Position numbers and translations under genes: made by a program
The notes under the pieces: generated by a model
What the model saw: the letters and a program-made list of their open reading frames with translations, nothing else
Told to the model about the DNA's origin: nothing
Database searches by the model: none
In this document: positions 5,933-9,251 of the stretch, one piece after another
Numbering within the stretch: position 1 is the first letter of the stretch
Layout: every line of letters starts with the position of its first letter
NCBI GenBank assembly: GCA_900552605.1
Contig: USAR01000043.1
Location: forward strand, 1-9,251
Reading direction: 5' to 3'
DNA length: 9,251 nucleotides
Source of the DNA: an uncultured Oscillospiraceae bacterium
Lineage (GTDB): Bacteria; Bacillota; Clostridia; Oscillospirales; Acutalibacteraceae

Positions 5933-7601
5933 CGGTCAGGCTCTCCTTGAGCTTTGTAAGCGCAATTTTGGTTTCTGCCGCCGTTTCTCCGAGCAGCGAG
6001 GCGATTTCCTGTACAATGCGCATCTGCTTATCAACAACCTTGTCTGCAACCTCAACGGTCTGCCTGCTTATTCTGTCCTTGCGCTCTTGCTGTTGCTCTT
6101 CGTCGGTGACGTCGCGCATAATGCAGATAAGCAAGTGGTAATCGCCGTCATAAACTACGGTTTGTTCGACATATTTTTTGTATTCCGCAAGATAAACGCG
6201 CCTGTCGGTAATTGTTTTGCCTGAGTGTAACACTTCCATAAACAGTGTTGGGTCAAGAATACGAATAACCGGCTCGCCCAATACGTCGGATGACGAACGA
6301 ATATTCATAATTTTTCTTGCTGCTGTGTTAATTTGCTGTACTTCAAGCGTTTCATTAAGCACGATAAGACCGTTCGGTGTATTATTAACAATGTTATCGG
6401 AAAAGCTTTCCGCTTTGTCCTTAAGAAAGGGCAGACACATTGAAATTTCCGCTTTGCCTTGATAAATTGCAACTGCCTTTTCTCGGCAGGTATCATATCC
6501 GCAAGAGCCGCAGTTAAGCTCGTCTGACGGCTTAAACTTGCCCATTTGACGAAGTATAGACTGAATTTCGCTGTCGCTTGGTCTTTGCGCACTGCGCTCT
6601 ATAAACGTAAAGTTCTTTTTAAGAGCCAACGAGTCGGGTTGGTCAACATTAAAATCCTTTTTACCGGCAAATCCCGCAACGGCAAGATAGTCCTTAATTG
6701 GGGTGTGATGGTGCTTTTCCATAACAGGCCCGCCCACGCAACCGCCCACGCAGCAGGACATTTCAATAAAGCAGTTGTGAATATTGCCGTTTCTAATATC
6801 CTCAAGTGCCGAGATGCAGTTTTCAACACCGTCAAGCGCCATATATGTATATCCCGGTTCGTCCTGTGCCATTGTTTTAAGAATACCGCCTGTGGTAGGG
6901 AAAAACCTCGCACGGCTGTTTTCATCGGAGTCGTTTTTTTGCTCCGGCTCAATGCCTGCTGCTTTGAACCATTCGCTCAGTTCCTCAAATGTCAGCACAG
7001 CGTCAACAATGCCTTTATAATGGTCGGCTTCATCTTTTTTTGCAACGCAAGGACCTATAAACACTGTTTTTGCCGTTGGGTATCTTTTCTTGATATCCGC
7101 ACAGTGTGCCTGCATAGGAGACACAACGTCTGCAAGGTGCTCCAGCTGATCCGGAAAGTATTTTTGAATTAACAGGTTAACAGAATGACAGCAAGAGGAA
7201 ATTAAAACGTCGCGTTTTTCCTCTTTCAACATTCTTTCATATTCGGTTTTAACCATTGTTGCGCCGAGCGCCGTTTCCTCAACATCGTAAAAGCCGAGCT
7301 TTTTAAGCGCATCGCGCATAGATTTAATGCCGACTCCGTCGTAATTTGCAATAAACGACGGAGCAAGGCTTACAATAACGGGGTCACCGCTTTGCAGCAT
7401 AACCTTAACCTTTTCGGTTTCCTCAACAATTTGCTTTGCATTTTGCGGACAAACAACAAAGCAGTGACCGCAAAGAATACACTCGTCATCAATAATATGC
7501 GCCTGATTTCCCGAAAAGCGAATCGATTTAACAGGGCAGTGACGAATGCATTTATAGCAGTTTTTACAGTTTGATTTTTTAAGAGTAAGGCAGTTAGGCA
7601 T
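5925..7601 (-). CDS. hydS: Sensory [FeFe] hydrogenase, group C-like, with PAS domain
   Basis: This 558-residue soluble protein probably senses H2 or redox state rather than producing H2. Domains in order: two [4Fe-4S] ferredoxin motifs (C12/15/18/22 and C41/44/47/51); an H-cluster domain (about 70-300) with L1 ISSCCHSV (C137, C138), L2 FIGPCVAKKDE (C185) and L3 EMSCCVGGCVGGP (C284, C288); a third iron-sulfur domain CGSCGYDTC (C364, C367, C372) completed by C389; a PAS domain (about 398-500); and a charged, probably coiled-coil tail (500-558). SSCCH for TSCCP, Gly183 for the L2 Met and Ser282 for the L3 Met are marks of HydS-type proteins. No histidine kinase, cyclase or DNA-binding output is attached, so the signal must pass to a partner, most likely the overlapping phosphatase. 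ATG 7601 has an AAAGGAG site lying in the end of the preceding ferredoxin gene. Confidence 0.88.
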   Translation of the reverse strand: MPNCLTLKKSNCKNCYKCIRHCPVKSIRFSGNQAHIIDDECILCGHCFVVCPQNAKQIVEETEKVKVMLQSGDPVIVSLAPSFIANYDGVGIKSMRDALKKLGFYDVEETALGATMVKTEYERMLKEEKRDVLISSCCHSVNLLIQKYFPDQLEHLADVVSPMQAHCADIKKRYPTAKTVFIGPCVAKKDEADHYKGIVDAVLTFEELSEWFKAAGIEPEQKNDSDENSRARFFPTTGGILKTMAQDEPGYTYMALDGVENCISALEDIRNGNIHNCFIEMSCCVGGCVGGPVMEKHHHTPIKDYLAVAGFAGKKDFNVDQPDSLALKKNFTFIERSAQRPSDSEIQSILRQMGKFKPSDELNCGSCGYDTCREKAVAIYQGKAEISMCLPFLKDKAESFSDNIVNNTPNGLIVLNETLEVQQINTAARKIMNIRSSSDVLGEPVIRILDPTLFMEVLHSGKTITDRRVYLAEYKKYVEQTVVYDGDYHLLICIMRDVTDEEQQQERKDRISRQTVEVADKVVDKQMRIVQEIASLLGETAAETKIALTKLKESLTDE

Positions 7602-7606
7602 AAGGC

Positions 7607-7864
7607 TTATTCTCCTTTGTTAAGCGGTTTAAGTACCTTCTCATCAAGAAATTCTTTAAAATTATCCTTGGTAATTCCGGGGTATATCTCGTCGTCCACG
7701 GTAACAGTAACGCCTACGCGGTTACACTTGCCGGTGCAAAAGCTGCCGGCAAGTGTAACCTCATTTTCAAGACCGTATTTTTCAATTGCTTCTTGAAAAA
7801 GTGCTACGACATCGTGAGAACCTTTAAGGTGGCAAGAGCTGCCCACGCATATCTGTATTATCAT
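7607..7864 (-). CDS. Thioredoxin-like [2Fe-2S] ferredoxin (NuoE/HydC-type), second copy
   Basis: This 85-residue protein has four cysteines, C6 and C11 (CVGSSC) and C43 and C47 (CTGKC). This is the ligand set of the thioredoxin-fold [2Fe-2S] domain found in NuoE, in the HydC subunit of bifurcating hydrogenases and in free-standing ferredoxins. It is essentially only that domain, without the helical N-terminus of full NuoE. It is a paralogue of the upstream gene: about half of the first 47 residues are identical and the cysteine positions are the same. It probably carries electrons to or from an operon partner, perhaps one of the two hydrogenase-family proteins, but no NuoF-like flavoprotein is present in the window. 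The AAAGGTG site overlaps the end of the first copy, and only 6 bases separate the two. Its own 3' end holds the ribosome site of hydS. Confidence 0.87.
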   Translation of the reverse strand: MIIQICVGSSCHLKGSHDVVALFQEAIEKYGLENEVTLAGSFCTGKCNRVGVTVTVDDEIYPGITKDNFKEFLDEKVLKPLNKGE

Positions 7865-8089
7865 TTTATTTTACACCTTTGCAAGAATTTCTTTTTCAAA
7901 AAATTCATCAACTGTTTCGGGAGAAACCGAGAAGAAATCGTTTTCAACAGTAACGCAGACTCCCTGTTGGCATTTTCCCATACAGAATGTTCCGCCGAGC
8001 TCAACCTTATCTTTAAGATTGTGCTGCGCAATTTTGTGCTGAAGCTGTTCAACCACAGCGCGCGAGCCCTTAAGGTGGCAAGAGCTGCC
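7824..8089 (-). repeat. Duplicated 20-base coding segment in the ferredoxin pair
   Basis: An exact 20-base match occurs at 7824-7843 and 8070-8089, in the same frame in each ferredoxin gene and coding for GSSCHLK around the second cluster cysteine. It reflects tandem gene duplication with strong conservation of the cluster loop. It is not an independent repeat element. Confidence 0.8.
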
Positions 8090-8110
8090 GATGCAAACGG
8101 TTACTTTCAT
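7871..8110 (-). CDS. Thioredoxin-like [2Fe-2S] ferredoxin (NuoE/HydC-type), first copy
   Basis: This 79-residue protein carries the same C-x4-C and C-x3-C ligand pairs as its neighbour: C6/C11 (CIGSSC) and C43/C47 (CMGKC). C52 is an extra cysteine absent from the second copy. The fold should be the thioredoxin-like [2Fe-2S] domain, acting as a small soluble electron carrier. The frame extends upstream to an ATG at 8143, but that start would lie inside the kinase gene and has no suitable site. ATG 8110 begins directly with the conserved MKVTVC strand and has GGAGGT (8118-8123) seven bases before it, so it is chosen. It lies 16 bases after the kinase stop and 6 bases before the second ferredoxin. 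The biochemical partner is unknown. Confidence 0.88.
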   Translation of the reverse strand: MKVTVCIGSSCHLKGSRAVVEQLQHKIAQHNLKDKVELGGTFCMGKCQQGVCVTVENDFFSVSPETVDEFFEKEILAKV

Positions 8111-8117
8111 TGTTATT

Positions 8118-8123
8118 ACCTCC
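8118..8123 (-). promoter_or_regulatory. Ribosome binding site that decides the first ferredoxin start
   Basis: Read on the - strand, GGAGGT at 8123-8118 stands seven bases before ATG 8110. This strong site selects the 79-residue form over a 90-residue form starting at 8143. Confidence 0.8.
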
Positions 8124-8126
8124 GAA

Positions 8127-8876
8127 TTATTCGTAATCGACAACGTCTACCCAAGAGAGCAGGAACTCGCGTTCTTCGGCGTTGCCTTTAACTGATTGCG
8201 AGGCTGCCACGATGGGCATCCACTTTTGAACGTACTGCTTTGCAGTATCGCTCTTTTTGCAGAAAAGGTCAAGATATTTCTTTGCGCCGTCAATATCGCC
8301 GCCAAGCCAGAAAAGCAGATATGTTCTTGCAGCATCCGCAGAGGCATTGCCCTGTGTTGCGTGCGCCCAATCTATAACATAAGGTGTGCCGTCGTCGGTG
8401 ATGATGATGTTTGAAGGGTTAAAGTCGCCGTGGCAAAGCTTGTTGTGCTTAGGCATCCCCTCAAGCCTTGTGTGAAGGTCATAGCGCGTTGTGGCGTCTA
8501 TATCAGCCTGGCTTATCTTGCGGTTCATTTTGTCTTTAAGCTTATTGAGAAGGGGATTGGTTTTAGACTGAACAAGCAGCTGAAGGTCAACAAGCTTTTC
8601 AATATATTCGTCCTTTTTTTCGGGGTTTTCTTCCATAAGCTGAGCGAGTGTTTTGCCCTTGATGTATTCCGAAACGATTGCCCATTTCCCGTCGATCGTG
8701 GTAACTTCAATAACTTTCGGAATATTAAGACCTGTTTCCTCAACTCTTGCCTGGTTAAGTGCCTCATTAAGAACGTCGGCTTTAGAATAGTCGGCGTCAA
8801 AAACCTTAACGCAGCGGTCGCCGTCACGGTAGACGGTTTTAGAATTTCTGACTGCAATAACTCTGTCAAGTTTCAT
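8127..8876 (-). CDS. APH-fold phosphotransferase / small kinase
   Basis: This 249-residue soluble protein has the layout of an aminoglycoside phosphotransferase-like kinase. There is a likely ATP-binding lysine in VKVF (K24), a candidate helix-C glutamate (E38), a hinge at SEYIKGKTL (69-77), the catalytic loop CHGDFNPSN (148-156; D151 catalytic, N156 metal-binding) and the IDW motif (D169) replacing DFG. All key residues are present, so it should be active. Despite the family name, members phosphorylate many targets, including small molecules, sugars and proteins; antibiotic resistance is not suggested by this context. It lies 14 bases after adhE, with a strong AAGGAGGAG site straddling the adhE stop region, and 16 bases before the first ferredoxin, so it belongs to the operon. 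A tempting inference is that it opposes the PP2C-type phosphatase downstream, but its substrate cannot be read from the sequence. Confidence 0.82.
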   Translation of the reverse strand: MKLDRVIAVRNSKTVYRDGDRCVKVFDADYSKADVLNEALNQARVEETGLNIPKVIEVTTIDGKWAIVSEYIKGKTLAQLMEENPEKKDEYIEKLVDLQLLVQSKTNPLLNKLKDKMNRKISQADIDATTRYDLHTRLEGMPKHNKLCHGDFNPSNIIITDDGTPYVIDWAHATQGNASADAARTYLLFWLGGDIDGAKKYLDLFCKKSDTAKQYVQKWMPIVAASQSVKGNAEEREFLLSWVDVVDYE

Positions 8877-8890
8877 TTCTCTGCTCCTCC

Positions 8891-9251
8891 TTACATTTTC
8901 TTGCCTGCGCGGGATTTGCGATATGCTTGCTTAACGTCGTCGGCATCCGCACTTTTAAAGCCTGAGTCGGCTGTGGGCTTCGGCGCCTCTTTAAAGTGGT
9001 CCTTGCCGTAATAAGCGTTAAGGTACATCTGCTTGATTTCGCTCATAAGCGGATAACGGGGGTTAGCGCCTGTGCACTGGTCGTCGAATGCCTGCTCTGT
9101 CATAGCATCAAGTCTGTCTAAGAAGTCCTTCTCATCAATACCGTAGTCCTTGATTGTCTTCTTGATGCCTACGGTTTCCTTGAGCTGTTCGATCTTAGCG
9201 ATGAACTTCTCGAACTTCTCTTCGTTGTTCTTGCCTGTTACGCCGCAGAAT
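8891..9251 (-). CDS. adhE: Bifunctional acetaldehyde/alcohol dehydrogenase AdhE, C-terminal fragment
   Basis: The frame is open through the right edge, giving about the last 119 residues of a protein whose start lies outside the window. The segment around FDDQCTGANPRYPLMSEIKQ closely matches the end of the iron-dependent alcohol dehydrogenase domain of AdhE, as in the E. coli enzyme. It is followed by YLNAYYG and a variable hydrophilic tail (KEAPKPTADSG and on, ending RAGKKM). AdhE converts acetyl-CoA through acetaldehyde to ethanol with two NADH, the main NADH outlet of many fermenters. The aldehyde dehydrogenase half and the iron ligands are not visible, so a single-domain alcohol dehydrogenase cannot be fully excluded, although the GANPRYP region favours AdhE. 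Codon use is rich in AAG, TTC, ATC and GAC, unlike the downstream genes, as expected for very high expression. It is the first gene visible in the seven-gene operon. Confidence 0.88.
   Translation of the reverse strand, partial: FCGVTGKNNEEKFEKFIAKIEQLKETVGIKKTIKDYGIDEKDFLDRLDAMTEQAFDDQCTGANPRYPLMSEIKQMYLNAYYGKDHFKEAPKPTADSGFKSADADDVKQAYRKSRAGKKM

Noticed and set aside
6546..7172. 208-residue + strand frame opposite hydS
   Set aside because: It mirrors the H-cluster region of the sensor gene, whose motifs on the - strand are clear. It has a biased cysteine/histidine/phenylalanine-rich composition typical of antisense frames.
7170..7190. TTAACAG repeated twice within hydS
   Set aside because: It codes for ordinary conserved protein sequence near L1 and is a short direct repeat, not a plausible operator in the middle of a gene.
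7615..7634. Possible Rex operator-like sequence (TTGTTAA half-site)
   Set aside because: Only one half fits the TTGTTAA-N4-TTAACAA pattern, and it lies inside the end of a ferredoxin gene. A real Rex site for this operon would be expected upstream of adhE, beyond the window.
8111..8143. Longer start for the first ferredoxin at ATG 8143
   Set aside because: It would overlap the kinase C-terminus, and the strong GGAGGT site serves ATG 8110 at ideal spacing.
8127..8876. Kinase read as an aminoglycoside resistance gene
   Set aside because: The APH fold is shared by many housekeeping kinases. The operon context is fermentative metabolism, and no mobile element or other resistance gene is near.
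8430..9011. 193-residue + strand frame opposite the kinase and adhE
   Set aside because: It crosses the adhE-kinase junction in antisense and shows no family features.

Overview
The window looks like chromosome of an anaerobic, fermentative Firmicute. The best guess is a Clostridia member of the Ruminococcus/Oscillospiraceae type. The grounds are moderately low GC, A/T-rich intergenic DNA, strong AGGAGG-type ribosome sites, an AdhE-type ethanol gene and two [FeFe] hydrogenase-family genes of the kinds known from ruminococci. No sequence search was possible, so this placement is inference.

Left part, + strand (1-3203). The C-terminal half of a PIG3-type NAD(P)H:quinone oxidoreductase (1-528, cut by the window edge) overlaps an EamA/DMT-family exporter (522-1502). 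A 182-base gap carries a weak terminator candidate, a good sigma-A promoter (1622-1650, extended -10) and two inverted repeats around it. It leads into a purine nucleoside phosphorylase gene (1685-2524), which overlaps an AlkD-type DNA alkylation repair gene (2514-3203). A perfect 16-bp hairpin at 3259-3296 sits between the two converging gene sets and should terminate both.

Right part, - strand (9251 down to 3308). Seven genes are packed with gaps of 14, 16, 6 and 5 bases, then an 8-base overlap, then a 15-base gap. In transcription order they are: the AdhE C-terminus (cut by the window edge), an APH-fold small kinase, two paralogous thioredoxin-like [2Fe-2S] ferredoxins, a group C-like sensory [FeFe] hydrogenase with PAS domain (HydS type), a SpoIIE/PP2C-type phosphatase with an extra C-terminal domain, and a group B-like ferredoxin [FeFe] hydrogenase (HydA2 type). 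The operon's promoter lies beyond the right edge.

How the genes may work together. AdhE reoxidises NADH by making ethanol, and the HydA2-type enzyme disposes of reduced ferredoxin as H2. The HydS-type protein has an altered active site plus PAS and coiled-coil regions and no output domain, so it probably senses H2 or redox state. The adjacent phosphatase is the obvious candidate output, and the kinase could be its opposing partner. AdhE, HydA2 and HydS are known together from Ruminococcus albus, so the core is not new. The inclusion of a kinase and a phosphatase with the sensor in one operon, and the role of the two free-standing [2Fe-2S] proteins, are the parts most worth testing. No tRNA, rRNA, CRISPR array or mobile element was seen. 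No stretch over 300 bases lacks a gene.
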